NCBI GenBank assembly: GCA_013398175.1 | Contig: VZRZ01002349.1 | Span: forward strand, 225,152-289,151 | Origin: Climacteris rufus | Lineage: Eukaryota > Chordata > Aves > Passeriformes > Climacteridae | Length of the DNA stretch: 64,000 nt | Reading direction: 5' to 3' | Notes under the pieces: generated by a model | Seen by the model: only the letters and a program-made list of their open reading frames with translations | Database searches by the model: none | Told to the model about the DNA's origin: nothing | Translations under genes and position numbers: made by a program | Shown: piece by piece, positions 14,201 through 28,468 of the stretch | Position numbering within the stretch: position 1 is the first letter of the stretch | Layout: the number at the start of each line of letters is the position of its first letter

Positions 14201-17004
14201 CAGCTTGTTTCTCCCACTGGGCTCTCTCTAAATGCAGCCTGGCCTGGAATCTGCAACGCACACAGGATGAGTGGGTAGGCACAGCATCTGCACTTTGTCA
14301 GCTTAATACCTGCCCCTGAAAGTCTCCAGGACTGAGTTCAGAAAAGCAAAGTTGGCTCTCTCTCCTGTCCTTATAAACCCTAATAAAACTTTTCACTTTT
14401 CACCATGCTTTTATCCCTACCTGAGCAAAGTTCACTTGTACTTTTAGGATGCCCAGATCTCATGAGGGCACCATCTCCTTGGAAAGGTGATTCAAAACAC
14501 TGGCACATTCTGGTAGGTCCCTGTATTCCAGCACGTTTCCCAGAGAGCTGAAAAGATAATGAAGTGCACCCCACCATGCTACATGAGCTGGTTGGATCAT
14601 TTGCAATACAAACATTGGTGTGGACAAAATATTTTCTGGTGATGAATCTTACTTGGGAAAGTAGGGTGAGTCCTGGTATCCTACAGGGATTTATATTAAC
14701 AATTGATGATATTACCTTTTCAGGTAAGACATAGAACTGGATTTTTCCTATATCAGAATATGGCATTAAGGTCAGCAAAAGTTAACTTGGGTCTGGTTTA
14801 AATTGTGCTGCTCTTAGTCAAGTAAATTCCCGCAGTACTAAAAATCACTGGGTGATTTAACTTTTGGAATGCTATTTCATTCCCAGGATTCTGTTTTAGG
14901 TTGAAAACAAGAAGTTTAAGAGCACCTGGAGAAACTAAAATTTAAAGGATAAAATTATGGTTTCAACTGTGCACAAGGCTTTGGGCTGCTCACTTTGTTC
15001 TTTGTAGCCCAAAGAGTTGCCACAAACCATTGCACAGGCCATCCTGTCTTGACCTTGGGCAAGTTTCTTTAAGATGATAAACCTCTGATAAACACATCCC
15101 AAATACAAAATCCTTCCAGAAATTATCTGCCACAGCTAGGGAGAAATGTTCTATCTAATTTTCATTTGAGGGTTGGAGAACGTTTCTTAAAGAACATTTA
15201 TAGGCACCAGCTGCACCTGGATTGCTCAGTGCCTTTGTGTCTGCTAGTGCAGCCTGACACTGTTATTTTGCCTGCTGTGGGTCTGCAGAGGCTCAGCTAC
15301 CTCAGTCCTTCAGCACACTATCTTTCTTCCAACTTGCATCATCAGTGGAAGTTTCCAGTAGTGAAATGTTCAGAGTCCTTCATGCCCTCCAAAAGGAGAT
15401 ATATAAATAAGAGGATTATTGCATCTGTGCTGAGATTTTGGGACCCGACTTGTTTGTTATATAAGATCTTGCAAACTGTTTACTGTCATTAGTTTTCTCT
15501 GGTGATGGAGCAGGCTACTAATCATACTGCATTCACCTGATCTCTGGTAGGTATCAGGTGTTTGATAAACTGATTATTAAACAGATTTACTAGGAAGGCC
15601 TGGGCTTTTGTGGCATTGGCTCAGCACTGGTACCCCTTGCTGTGCTGTGCTGGCCCAAACAGGAATGTCTCAGATCCCCAAGAGCTTCTGCTCAAGCAGA
15701 CTGAGAGACTTTACAATAAATGTTTCAGCTAAACAGCCAGTGAGATGCTGCTCTCTTATCAACCTTACTTTCTCTCTGCTCACCTGTTTTTTGAGAGCTG
15801 GGTAAGAACTCTGTTGACAACTTTCCATCTGGATTTTTAGCTGAGTAGTATCTCACACTTCAGCCTCAAATGAGGAGAAAGCTCATTCAGGACTGCACCC
15901 AAAACACAGAAAGTAAACAGGCTGGAAGGTGCTTCTATTCAGCTGTGCCACAGACCTACAAGAAAGAATTAGAAAGACATTTAGAGACTGAAATTTGCTT
16001 TAACATTTAGATGGAAGTGGAAAGAAAAGGCAGTAAGTGCATATATGGCAAAATTAAAAGAAGAGTGGTATTTATTTTTGCAGTGTACTAGGAAGTCTTT
16101 TCTTCCAGATTTATAAAACATTAATTCCTATGTTTTCATTGGAGGGAGTGAATCGCCAAGTAAATGCCTGAGGCTGAAGCTGGGCCAGCTGATTGCCTCA
16201 CTGGGATGAGATACCCTGTGGAAGAGAACTCAAGCACAGTCTCTCAAACCCAGTCACATCTACATCACTGGGTAGTGTTTAAAACACAACCTGCAATCAG
16301 TTCCTAGTGCTGCATGCAGTCCAGGAAGAGCAGCCCCTGGGGCTGCCTGCTCGTAGCAGTGCCTCTCCTACCTGCAGTACAACTCCCCCAGGCTCCCCAA
16401 AGGCTGGGAGCACTGAGCTCTTAATTCACGGTCATTTCCTGATTTATCTGTGGCAGGTGCAGAGCTTACTCCTGCACCTGTCAGTCTCTGTGCCAGTGAG
16501 ACATTCAAAAGTGTAAGTGGGTGGTTTGCCTTCAGATGTCCCATTCCGAGTGTGGTATATTGCTTTGGGCAGGCTCTGATTTCAGTCCGTATTAACACAC
16601 CCGGCCAAGAACCAAGGCAAGAGAGGGCTGACCAACAATGCTCCCAATAATCTCACTGCACTGCTCGGAGGGGTTTCCAAACAGAACTAGAGAAGGGGAA
16701 GGAAAGTGCAATGAAATAAAAACAGACTTTAGGACAAGGGTCTGGTGAGCTCATCCCTGAAGTTGTGGGAGGGGTACTAACTATTCACTTCGATGGGAGT
16801 GGGTTGTCCATTCAGCAGCAATTAAATGCCCCACCCTGCCCTCTTTTGAATCGTTCCTTGTTAGGGGACCCGGAGTACTTGTATTACAATTTGTCTCTTC
16901 CTGCCTTTGTTTGTTCTTTCCAAAAATCTGAAGAAAAATAATTACTTGACTGAAGCCGTTAATTTGAATGTTAAAGATAGGAAGCAGCTCTGTAGAAGTA
17001 ATTA

Positions 17005-17037
17005 TCACAGAATCATTCAGGTTGGAAAAGACCATAT
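17005..17037 (-). mobile_element. CR1 LINE 3'-end scrap
   Basis: The plus strand reads TCACAGAATCATTCAGGTTG followed by GAAAAGACC. This is the reverse complement of the terminal segment of avian CR1 elements, in which a short repeat of the ATTCTATGA type follows a block reading GGTC..TTCCAACC. Only about 30 bases are recognisable, so it is a severely truncated insertion or a decayed remnant. Confidence 0.6.
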
Positions 17038-20000
17038 GTACAAGTTTGGTGTGGTTTAACTAAACTGGCTCAGGCATGTGCAAGCACATTTATTGAGCTT
17101 CCTCCTCAGTCTCCAAATGCAGGAGTTGTAGTATTGTAAGCACTGCCAAGAACTGGTGCTGCTGTGTAGCTCTGTGTGGAGGCCAATTTCTCCCTCTTCT
17201 CTCCTAAATCCATTGCTGCAGGAGTAGCACCTCGAGTTAAGAGTTACTATAATGGTGAAATAGCCTATTCTGACAAATTGCATCAAACTTTGAAAGCAGA
17301 TTAGCATAAGCAAGCAGAGATGATCTCGCTCGTACTTTCAGGAAGAATGAGAACAATGCCTTAAGAAAACCAGGCTACCTGCTCCTGAGATCCATCTCCA
17401 CGGGGGAGTTTGTTCATCCCTCTGATGCAATGTGTCAACAGGAACATTGATCCCTCCAAGCATGTGCCCCTGGTCCTTGTTGACTAATGCACACCAATAG
17501 ATGCTGTGGGTGATGCATCATTATGTAATTGTGCTTGTGGTGCAGACACTGAACCTCCCGTGACATTACAGATCCTGTATTAAGACAGAAGCAGCTTTAT
17601 CCTAAGTATTATTGCTGATGTGAACAGACCTAAACATGAGCAGATGCACTGCTACTACATGCAATATTAGGCAACTGTGACATTAATAATTTTCAATTTA
17701 AATAGTGTATCTTGTTTAATTTGTTCATAGAGAAAAAATTGATCTTTGGGTTCTAAAGAATTTGTAGATTAACATCTGTGGTGTATAGAGTTGGTATTAG
17801 ATAACTGTAAGATGTACACTGAGCAACATATTTTTAACCTTGACTACTCAGACCTTGATTATTCAACACTTCCAGTTATTATAAAAGGGGTCAGGTCCTC
17901 TCGTGTCTACTAATTAAAATTAAACACTAAAATGTTCCAAATGTATCTGAAACCTCAAAACAAATTTAGTATACCAGCAGAGAGAAAGAGATTAAAAATG
18001 TGGGAAGGGGGGAGGGAGAAGAAAATTAATGTCCCAATTAATCGGAATGCTATTGATTTTGACACTGAAATGTTGGAGGCCATTTCAACATTTTAAGCAA
18101 AACATGAAGCCTTGTGATCAGTCTGGCATTGGAAAAGACTTGGAAGCCATGCCCCTCTGGCCTACCCAGTCACTTTGCCTCCCTGTGCTTTTGTGTTCTG
18201 CACTGAATAACACTGACACAAACCTTATGCCCACCCAAACCAAAACTAACTGTTTTCTGACAGCACAATATGCTGAATTAGCTTGTGGAGGGATCAGAGA
18301 CACCACATTCTGTGACTCTGTCTACAGTGAAACTACAGAGGTTAGGTAATGGGTCAGTCTTTCCCATTGGATGTGACCAATATGACTTTCACCTCAGAAA
18401 GTCAGAATTAACAACTCCATTCCAAATGAGGTTTAAATTGGGCTCCTGCATCTTGTGGTATGTCTTCTAGGCTTCCTCTTTTCTTCTGGGTGTCCCATGC
18501 AACGACAAACTGTGTCCTCACATCACCTAGTCACAGAGACCTTACTGACAGTCAAAATTAGAATTGATCTTACTTTGATTATCACTCCAGTACACCAGCA
18601 TTATCCAAACAATGAATATTAGAGGACATTGCTATTTTTCACAGGCAGTTGAATCACAGACAGCTAAAGCAGCAATCTTCATCTGAATTTTTCGTTTAAA
18701 AAATGAAACCTTTCATGGAGCTGACGAAGCTGTCTGTGTGAGCCAGCAGGAGAGAGGACTGATGGATATCACAGGGCCTATGCAGAAGTCAGTGATCTGA
18801 ACCACTGAGAAGCACAGAGCAAATGGTCACCCTTACTGAAGATCCTGAGTTAAAGCTGCCAGTTCAGAGCTGTGCAGGCCAGCATGTCTTAACTAGAAGA
18901 ATTCAGAGCCAGTTCTTGCTAATTAGGAGTCACATAATTGTATGGTATGTTTTTCCATTAAAGACATTAGGAAAGGCCTCTTGGGAAAAGAAATGTATTT
19001 TACTGGACTAACTGATGAAAGATACTGTCTCTTCATACAATCTTGGTTAAGTCACATCCATGCAGTTGCAATGTAGTTGGTGTACATACAGCTGTCAGCT
19101 TTCTTGGGTGCTCCTCTTAGCTTAGGTGTAGTTTATCCATATATGACATTTTTTCTCAAGAAATTTTAGACAGTCTCTATTCACTCCATCATACTAGCAA
19201 TTTTCAATAAATATGCTAAAGTTGAATTATGCCCACACCAAGAGGTTTGAAAATCTACAGTGATTCTATTAAGTTACAAGATTGTTAAATGCTTATCTAG
19301 ATCACAAAAATTATTTAACCCTGTCGTGACAACATAGAGAAATTATCTTTAAAATGTGAAAATTCCCTTAACTTACTGTATTGCACTTGATTGCCATGAA
19401 ATGGTAGATTGTCTGGAGGTCTTGATATTGCATTTCCATCCCACACATAAGAATGAGAGAAACATCCCCAGTTTCCTCAAGTGAGAAGATTTTTCTGGTT
19501 GATTCATCTGTTGTTACTCTGCCCCATAGATTTCAGGCCTATTGGCCATCCTCAGCTTCATTTACATCCTGCAAGTGTGATCCTAAGAGGGTTTTTTACT
19601 GAAAAATAGTGATAGTCACACTCCCCAGCTTAGTGATCACCATGTGAGAACAGAAGTAGGCAGAATATGGGCACTCTCTTTAACCTGGTCAGCCGGCCAG
19701 TCTGATGGCTGTGGTGACTGCAGCGTGTGCTGTCCAGACCCAGGGGGTGTTGCTGGGCACATGCAGCAGAGCTGCTGTTAAGGGAGGAGCAAGCAGAGTT
19801 CCAGAGACAAAGAACTCAAATCTGTAGGAATCCAGCATTTGCTGGCTCTGTTGCTCATAGAACAGCTCAAGAGGATTTATCTCCTACATTTCTTTGAGGA
19901 ATAATTCTTGGCTCGTGCAATAAATTACTACAGGATAAATGTATGAGGATATTAATAATGAAAGCATCTCACTCTTCTACGCTGCAGCCCATCAAAAGAT

Positions 20001-23000
20001 CAAACTCTTGATCACTACCTGTCTCCTGAGAAGCTGGTAGCAGAGCTCATTTCATTCCAGAGAAGCAGAAGTGACACACAGCCCCTTGTGCCTGACTTGC
20101 CAGTGGCCACACAGGAAAACCCACAGGGAGGGTTTCAGTAAAAACAAACCACCCTATTTTTACCAGCAGCATGTGGATAACTGATGTTCCTGTTGTCCAT
20201 GTTTAAAGGAAAGGAAGGACTTACTTGACTGTGTTCTGGTTGAGCCTGCTGAAATATTTGCTTCCTGGAACTGGCAAACATTGTTTATTAGATTAGACCA
20301 AGTAGGCAATGTTGTTATTCTTGGAGAAGTTACATTTACAGAAGCCCCCTGCAATCATCCTGTTTCTTAAAGAAGATTTCCATGTATCATTCTGATAAAG
20401 CTGATAAAAGTCATAGAACTGATTGTTATACATGATGACTTTTTATGATAGTTGCTGTGATACAGGGCTAGTTACCAAAACAAGCCTATGCTGGCTATTC
20501 AGAGTGAAGTCAGAGATGAGGTTCCTATTGACTTGACTGGAGCTGAGACTTCGTGTTAACGCCTTAGCAGAACATTAAGTTCTGATTTTACAAATTCAGC
20601 TGTTGAGTCATTAAAAGTTAAGGAAATGTCTTTCATCACCTGGATAGGAACCTGTCCTTGCTTGCAATGCCTGTCCTCACACATCTTGGCGTTTTTGCCA
20701 TGTTTGGGTTCCTTCAGTGGCCAGCTCCAGCATCTGTCTTTAGCCTGGCTCTCCACAGGGAGGGTGCAAAGCCCTTGTGTCCAGCAGGTTGGGATCAAGG
20801 AGAGGCCATGGCTGAGTCCCTGGCAGTGAGCCTGGAGCAGCTCTGGGCTGTGCTTCCTGTGGGTGAGTGCCAGAGGCTGGGTGGAATGCAGCTCTCTGCT
20901 GAGCAGGGATATCCGGCGTGGCAGGGGCCAAGCTCGCACCAGGCAGGTTGAAATCACTTTTCATTTGAGAAAGGGGAAGAGAAGTCCAAGGGAAGTGAAG
21001 CTGAGTGTGGTATAAAGAGACTGCTGCTCAGTTTTCTTCACTCTATGCTATTCATTATTTCAGGACTTTGCCCTCATTCTCAAGGTTGCGAGACCTAAAT
21101 GCAATGTGTGTATTAATACATCCAGTCATTGCAGATAGGGAGAGGATCCACTCTGATACTGTGTAGTGACTGTAGCCAGTAGTGCCTGTTTATATGATTA
21201 TATTGGCCTCAGTGCTATTCATTCTGCATCAATACCTGTGTTAGAAAGAAAGGAATTCCACATATTTTTAATTTAAGTTGCACTGTTTTTTCCTAGCTAT
21301 GTACACAGAATGCATCCTTCACCCTGAAAATGCCAGTTTCTTTTGGGTATTTTAATTAGAAAGAAAGCCAGGAAAAAAATAAAAAGCATTCTTTCCTCAG
21401 ATACTCCATGCTTAGAGCAAGGTGTTGGACCACAGGAGCTCCAAATATTCATTCCAACCAAAATTAGTCTGTGATTCTAGGCCTGACTCCTGTTTAGAAG
21501 GAATTGCCACTTCCCATGGACCTGTGTGTGTTATGTACTTTGTAGTCCCTTGCTGATGGGGCTGGTTTCCATCTCCAAGCTACAACTGCTGTATCCAAAG
21601 AAGCCAAGTCCAAAGTTGCTGCTTTACCTGGATAGCAATGTATACCTGTGTGCATTGCATATGGGGTTGTCTGCTGCTCAGAGAATCCTTGTAACACCAA
21701 AATTTGGGAGGGGATGTGGGGTATGTGTGAATTGAGGACAGGATGACAATGTTCATAGCAGAAATACCTCACAGTAATAGTTGTCAACTCCATTACTGTC
21801 AAATTAATTCTGAATTGTTGCCCATCATACACTGTTTAGCTTGAGGGAAGTGAAATGGTGGCTTTGCCTCCGTGGCAGAAATGAGAGTAGTTCAGCCCTC
21901 TGAGGAGCCTTGCAGAGTGGCAAAGGAAATGTCAAATATCATTTGGTCAAAGGGTGTTCTTAAAGTCCTCCAAGGAATAGTCCTTGCTCTATACACTTTA
22001 TCTCCACTAGACATATGAAACAGAGGGAGCTCTTCATTTAAGAAGTATCAGCTTTCAGACAAAGCTGGGGATGTTTGGAGTTGATGCTATGTTTGGACTG
22101 AGACAGTGTAATTTGGTCTTACAGAGCAAATCTGCACTTCCAAGCAGCTAAACTTCTGCTTTGAGAGCAGCAAAGAACAGTAGATGGGACAACAGACTGA
22201 AATTCAGCATTAGCAGGCTCAGTTTCGGGATCAACAATTACCCTGGCATGTGACACCAGGCAGGTCCATGGCATTATCAGCATTGCTCCTCTAATCTGGC
22301 ACAGTAAGAATCAGTGCAGCAGATCTTCTGGTCCAAACTAACTATATTTGAATAGTTCAATATTTGAACTCTAATCAATATCTCAATGTGTTCACACACT
22401 CTGATAAGTGAGATAGCATGACAATGAGTGCTAGGTATCTGAATAAATGAAAGATTATCTATTTAGATGCCTAGTCAGAATTGAAATCCCTGAAGAAGTT
22501 TGCTTCTACTTTTGTAGTGCACATATTGTGTCTAGAGAAAGGAAAAGATAAGAACATGCTGAAAACAAGGGAAACTGATCCCTCAGTGGACCTTCATTAT
22601 TCCCTGGATGCCTTTCTCTCAAGCTACTGGTTTGTTTAAGGTTGTTTTTTTCTCCCTCACTTGAAGATCTACAGGAGTTTTTCTTGCTGAAGCTGAGTGC
22701 TGCCAGACCTGTACATTAATACCAGAACTATCTTAGATGTACAGACTAGGCCTCTGATCTGTGGTGTTACTGATGAGAATGCTACGGGTACAGAGAGAAT
22801 TAAATGTTTAATAGTCGTATACTTGGGGTGATCACACAAAACCTGGATTATTCTCTGGGGTGAAGCAACTGCTGTTGTTCTGAAGGCTTCACAGATTAGT
22901 GGTTGTTCTCCATCTTGCAAAGTGACCTTAAAATTGCAGTCAAAAGGGAACTTAGACATTATGATGACAGTCTGCACTAATTACTCTGTGTACAAGTATT

Positions 23001-24656
23001 TTGCTATACACGCTTTCTACGTGGTGGCTAAAAGCAGTGCAAGACCTCAGCAGGTGCTGGTGAGAAAACAGGTGTAACTGGTGGGGTAATCTCAAGGAGA
23101 GAACAACCCCTGCTGCAAACTCGCCTGGCAGGGAGTTTACAGACTCCACAGATTTTGCCCTCTCCCTTGCTCTCTTCCCTGGGCTCACAGTGGTGGCTGT
23201 GTGGCTCCCTGTGGCCAGAAGGAGAATTGCTTTTCCTGAGCAACCTCAGCGAAGATTTTATTTGTGGGGTCACTTTGACATAATTCTAGGAGGTGGCATT
23301 GTAACTTTTGACTTTTAAATGCTTCGGTCTTATCCATGTAAGGCTTTGGAGCATGACTAATTAATACAATAATCACCTCTCGCTGAGAACACATTAACTC
23401 CCTGAACTCTCAAGACTTACAGGATCAGAGAGAACACTGGGAGATGCTGAGAAATTGAATTAGCAGATTCTCAGGATGGCAGCCAGTAAGGGACTTCATG
23501 CACTCGTATGTGCTGAGGGATGAGCACCATGCCCCAGGGACCCAGGCAAAGCTGCTGTCTTCTCTGGGATTATACCATGTGGGTACTTCCCTGAGGAAAA
23601 AAAGGAATGAGCTCTGGAGAGCTCTGGAGCCCTGTATTTATTCAAGCTAATATTCTGTGAATCAAATGATTTAATTAACTAAACATGCATTTGACCACAA
23701 AAATGTTATGTTATTTTTAGCTGACATCGCAAACCTACATCAGGGTTGCAGCTTTTTCTCACTGAAACTCTGCATCTATTTTCTACAACATTCTCTTTTT
23801 TCTGATTTAAATTATCAGTGATCTGTGTGACTGCTCTTAAATTCTGATTCTCAGAGCCTTTTATGTCTCTTCATCCTTATTAATGATAAATAAGCTTCTA
23901 ACAGAAGACAGACAGAAGTAATCAGGGTCTTTGAAATGAGTTATACCCAACAATACAAGTAATGTTTTCTTCCTGTTTCCAAGTAAAAAAAGAGAGGGCA
24001 ATTACAGATCAGTGTGATCCATAAAATTACATTCCAATCTGGATTTTTATTACAGATTTCCAGGCTTCAAGGTAAGCTGGAGATGATACTGAAATCACCA
24101 AAATGGAAATAAATAAAATAGTCTCAGACTCTGAGCCTCCAAAATTGAATGAGGTCTCACAGAAATCAGATTTCACATTCAGAAAGAGAAGTTATCCATG
24201 GATTTAAGTATTTGTCTGTCACATACCACAACAATTGTTATTACTTCAATTTTGCAGATTTAGGGACTGTGGAGTGCTTGAGGTATCAGCAGCCATTACC
24301 CTAAACTGTCTCATTTATACTTGTACCTACTCACAGTGCATTGCGCTACTGTGTAGCATCACTGTAACATTTTGTCTCTTTCTCTCTTTCCAGAAGGACA
24401 GTAGCAATCTGGAAGAAAAAAAAAAACATAATCAAAGGCTGCACAGATGGTTGTGTAACAGTTGATAGGTAGCTGCAGTTGCTGGTGAGTGCTTTGGAGG
24501 TGGCAGACAGCAAGGGCAATGAAGAATTTCTGCCAGCATTTAAAGAGACTCCGCCAGGCCATGAAATAATCCTGACAAAAGCAATACTTACAAATTTTTC
24601 CATCACTATGACTACTTAAATGGGAATAATTTCCCCCAAAGGCAGGGACATCTCTA

Positions 24657-24664
24657 TTTCTTTT

Positions 24665-24742
<78 letters not shown>

Positions 24743-24815
24743 TTCCTTCCTTCCTTCCTTCCTTCCTTCCTTCCTTCCTTCCTTCCTTCCTTCCTTCCTT
24801 TCCTTCCTTTCCTTC

Positions 24816-24890
<75 letters not shown>

Positions 24891-24892
24891 TC
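24657..24892. repeat. Compound (TTTC)n-(TTCC)n-(TTTC)n microsatellite
   Basis: About 236 bases of pure pyrimidine on the plus strand. (TTTC)n runs from about 24657 to 24738, (TTCC)n from about 24739 to 24800, a transition with a TTTCCTTCC step follows to about 24817, and (TTTC)n resumes to 24892. The arrangement is nearly mirror-symmetric. It produces long Lys/Glu/Arg and Phe/Leu/Ser frames on both strands that are not genes. Confidence 0.97.
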
Positions 24893-27800
24893 CTCCCCAG
24901 ACAATTTTAAACTGTGCTTTGCAGAAGCTTTCAAAAAATAGAAAAATAGAAATGTCTGAAGTGCCTTGCACAAGCTGTTTGCTGTGCACCACTGTGAACA
25001 AGGTATGTGTAGTGCCTTGTAGGAAAGTGCTACAACCACAGTTCCCATTAAGTTGACTTTTGATGGAGTGCCAGTCATGTATCACTGCAAGCTGCAGAAG
25101 GGGCTGACTGTGGAGTTTCTTTGACACAGGAGGGAGATCTACAGCGTCCTTTAGGAAAAGCCTTGGCAGGAACCATGAGGCAAAGGCCGTCAGCAAGTGA
25201 CTGTTCGTAGCCCAGAGTGTGCTGGCTCAAGGCATTGTCAGGCAGACCAGAACTGCAGGACACAAGTGTGCCCAGCAGCTGGGAGTGGTGCCCACACACA
25301 GCAGGGGCTCAGGAGCCTGTGGCTGCATGGAGTCCTTTGGGAAGGGTGTGACACAACCTTGGTTTGACACTGAAGACAGCACCAGCACCTCTTTGCTGTG
25401 CCACCATGTTTAAAATCTCAGCCATGCACCTCTCTGTGATGCATGTCAACAGAAGCAGCAGGAAGGCTGTGTACCACCTGGACCTGCTAAACAGCCAGAC
25501 TATCCCCAGTTATGGGATGTATGATTAGACAGTTGTCATGAAAGATCAAGCACAGTTTAGGTCTTGGGTATGTAAAAAAGAAAACCAAACAAGTTTGTGT
25601 ACTTTTGACATGAGAAGGGAGGGCCTGATTAACAGCAACTGCAGAGACATTCTCTTGGAGCTTGACATGTCCAGGACCATGGCCTTCCCCAGAACCCCAG
25701 CAGGTTGACAGTGGTCATCAGATTGAAGGAATGAAATTGCTAAATACAAAGGCATCCGTAAGAGCTAGAGGGACACTGCTGCTCTAGCTGCAGAAGCCTG
25801 ACTTCCAGCAGGGGATCTTAAGGCAGTTGGGGCCTCCAGCAGCAGGAGGTACCTACAGCCAGCACCTTTCACAAAGCAGATGTTTCACCAGCTTGGAGGC
25901 TTTCATGACGGGCTGTGGGGTCTCTCAGGTAGGTAAATCAGTCCATCAGCTTCCCTCTGTCCCCAGATGAAATTCATCCTCCCCAGGAAACAGTCTCTAA
26001 ACTCTGAGACAACATTACGAAGTGCAAGCAAAACACCGGTGAGCCACGTTTCATGTTTCCCAGTCATCCTTAGCAGAGGGTTTAGAAAGTGGTATAGCAA
26101 TCAGATATGATTCTCACATAATGTTCTCTCAAATATTAAGCAACGAATGACAAGGACTGACATTGGTTTAGGATGCTGTGTTAGGAGCTCATCCTCACAC
26201 AGCCATTCCTGATGCATTTAGCCTCTTTAGACAGTTCTGCTCATTTTATAGTGCCCTTGCTCTGTTTGAGGGTCCACTCCATGCACAGACAATTGAAGCA
26301 AAGCCATCTGTCACTGTAACTGAGTTCTGTCCCCATGGGACATTTTGCTTAAGCACTCTGAGGTGCCTCTAATTTCTGATGGTGTAGTCCAGCTTTTCCA
26401 GGAAAGCCTGACAAAAGGTATTTTATTTGGATATAGAACTACCCTGTGTTGCAGAGACATTTTCCCCCTGTGGGCTGTCACAGAGCCGAAGGCAAATAAT
26501 CCAACTGAACAGCTAATCCCCCTGGAAAGTGATATCAATCCTGAGTACAGATCTTCCATGCAGTAGGTTCTCCCTCTGGTCCCAGATATTTCCAGGCAGC
26601 TTTTGACATTTTCTGTTGCTGGATTTGCTGAATGCCAAAATAACTCCCCTTTGAACATGACAGGAACAGCTTCACTGACCTGGAAAATCACGATCTGTTT
26701 CTTCTCTTCCACTTGGAAGATTAGCCTTGAACTTCCCATGCTGCCACCAGCAGCTGAGTGTTTGGCAGGTTGTGATAGGCACCACGAGTCACAGTGCTGT
26801 GCCCTCAGCGCTGAGCCTGCCTGGTGCCTGTGGCTACACAGAACCTGCACAAGTTCTCCCATCTCTGATCGCAGGTGTCCTTACCTTGCTCACTGAAGTG
26901 TTCTGAGCCTGCATGCCCAGTCCCAGCCTCACACCTCTCCTCTGCACTGAGGGGAATGTTTGTCTAGTCAGCACACCAGTGTGGGCTCTGAGAGCATAAA
27001 TCAGGCTGTTGCTACAGGATGGCATTCAGGATCATGGGTGAAGTATAGAAAAGTCAAATACACTGTGACTACTGGAGAATCCTTCGGTAAAGTGTTGTGC
27101 TAGTTTTAAGAAACAGCCCAGCTGACTCCCACGGAAAGCAAACAAACTATTTGTTGAGAAAAAAATAAATGTATATACTTTTGTTTTGAAGTGCCCTTCT
27201 CCAGGTATTTCTATATGAACAAAATCTGAAGAAAGGACAAGATTTCATAACCATATTGGCTATATCAGTCCTGCACTAGCTGGCTCCCTGCTTTCTCCTA
27301 TTAACCTCAATATATTGTGTCTGTCTTTTTCCATAATGAGTTCCACTCAGAATTTGGTGCTGCCTAGGCAAGAGGACATATTGATGTCATCAAGTATCTT
27401 CCTGGAAGTTTCCTACAGAAATAAAGCTTAAAAACTGAGAAAAAAAAAAGTAAGGTGGCCACCTTGCTCTTTAAATACTTATTGCTAACCACTGTATTTG
27501 TTGATTGCTTCAAACGAGGACTGCTGAAAATATTTAAACACACTTGAGCATGAGAGAAAATTTGTTAAAATGTATCTGTCAGGTGTAAATGCTCTACAGA
27601 TATAGATGGGCCCTGCCTTACACAAGCGATATGCTGAGAGAGTGAGTTCCTCAGAGTGTTATATTCAGACAAGTTATTTCCCTTATTTCCACTGATGACA
27701 GTGTCTCTACAAGCCTCACTGCCCACCTCTTGCTTGCTCATAAAGTTTAAGCCAGAAGGAAACATGCTGCCCTCTGTCTTAACTTCCTGACGGGAAGACT

Positions 27801-28269
27801 TCACCCTACTAATATAGATAGAATTTAATAACACGTTTATGGTTAAAGTTTATCCTCCAAAAAGAAAAACTGTCCTGATTTGTAGACATAAAAAATCAGA
27901 GAATGTCTCACCTTTGTTGTCTGCTCCTAAGTTTACTTGCTATCTCAGTTAAAAAACTATAATTTCCTCTAATTTGTCTGACTTCATTTTTCAAAAATCA
28001 GTTCATGTTGCACCTTTCTCCATCAGTCTAGAGAGCTTGTAAGTACCAGGCATCTTCTCCACATGAAAACACTTATTCACTGTAATCACCTTACTGTAAT
28101 ATCAGTAGGACTGGATTTCAGTTTGGTTTGAGAATAATACACCACAGTCTGATAAAACTTGTAGGTCAGTAAGCAGTGGAGCTAATGAAGTTTGTATTCC
28201 TGTGGATTTGGAACTCAGAGTCTCTGGTGTCTCAAGAGCACACAATAATCAAAGGTTTTCCCTTCGTTG

Positions 28270-28391
28270 TCTTCTTCTTCTTCTTCTTCTTCTTCTTCTT
28301 CTTCTTCTTCTTCTTCTTCTTCTTCATCCACGTCAACATCGTCAACATCGTCGTCGTCAACATCGTCCACATCGTCAACATCATCATCACT
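28270..28391. repeat. (CTT)n microsatellite with adjoining degenerate GTC/ATC trinucleotide tract
   Basis: About 18 CTT units occupy 28270-28325, followed directly by about 65 bases of degenerate trinucleotides built from CAT, CGT and CAA steps. On the minus strand this reads as acidic codons (Asp, Val, then Glu), so it mimics a short acidic protein, but there is no start context, splice site or homology to support a gene. Confidence 0.92.
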
Positions 28392-28418
28392 ATCCATCTC
28401 TCTGCTATAATAATACAG

Positions 28419-28468
28419 TAGGAACTTGTAGGAGGACAAGAACTTGTAGGAACTTGTAGGAGGACAAG
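28419..28468. repeat. 28-bp tandem duplication
   Basis: A unit starting TAGGAACTTGTAGGAGGACA occurs twice with a period of 28 bases; the second copy is truncated after 22 bases. It sits immediately downstream of the trinucleotide tract. Confidence 0.85.

Noticed and set aside
24359..25196. Minus-strand frames of 239 and 180 codons with long Lys/Glu/Arg repeats
   Set aside because: They are produced by the (TTTC)n/(TTCC)n microsatellite, with no conserved flanks.
28215..28439. Acidic Asp/Val/Glu-rich small protein on the minus strand
   Set aside because: Encoded entirely by the trinucleotide tract; the same DNA gives poly-Leu and poly-Lys in other frames.
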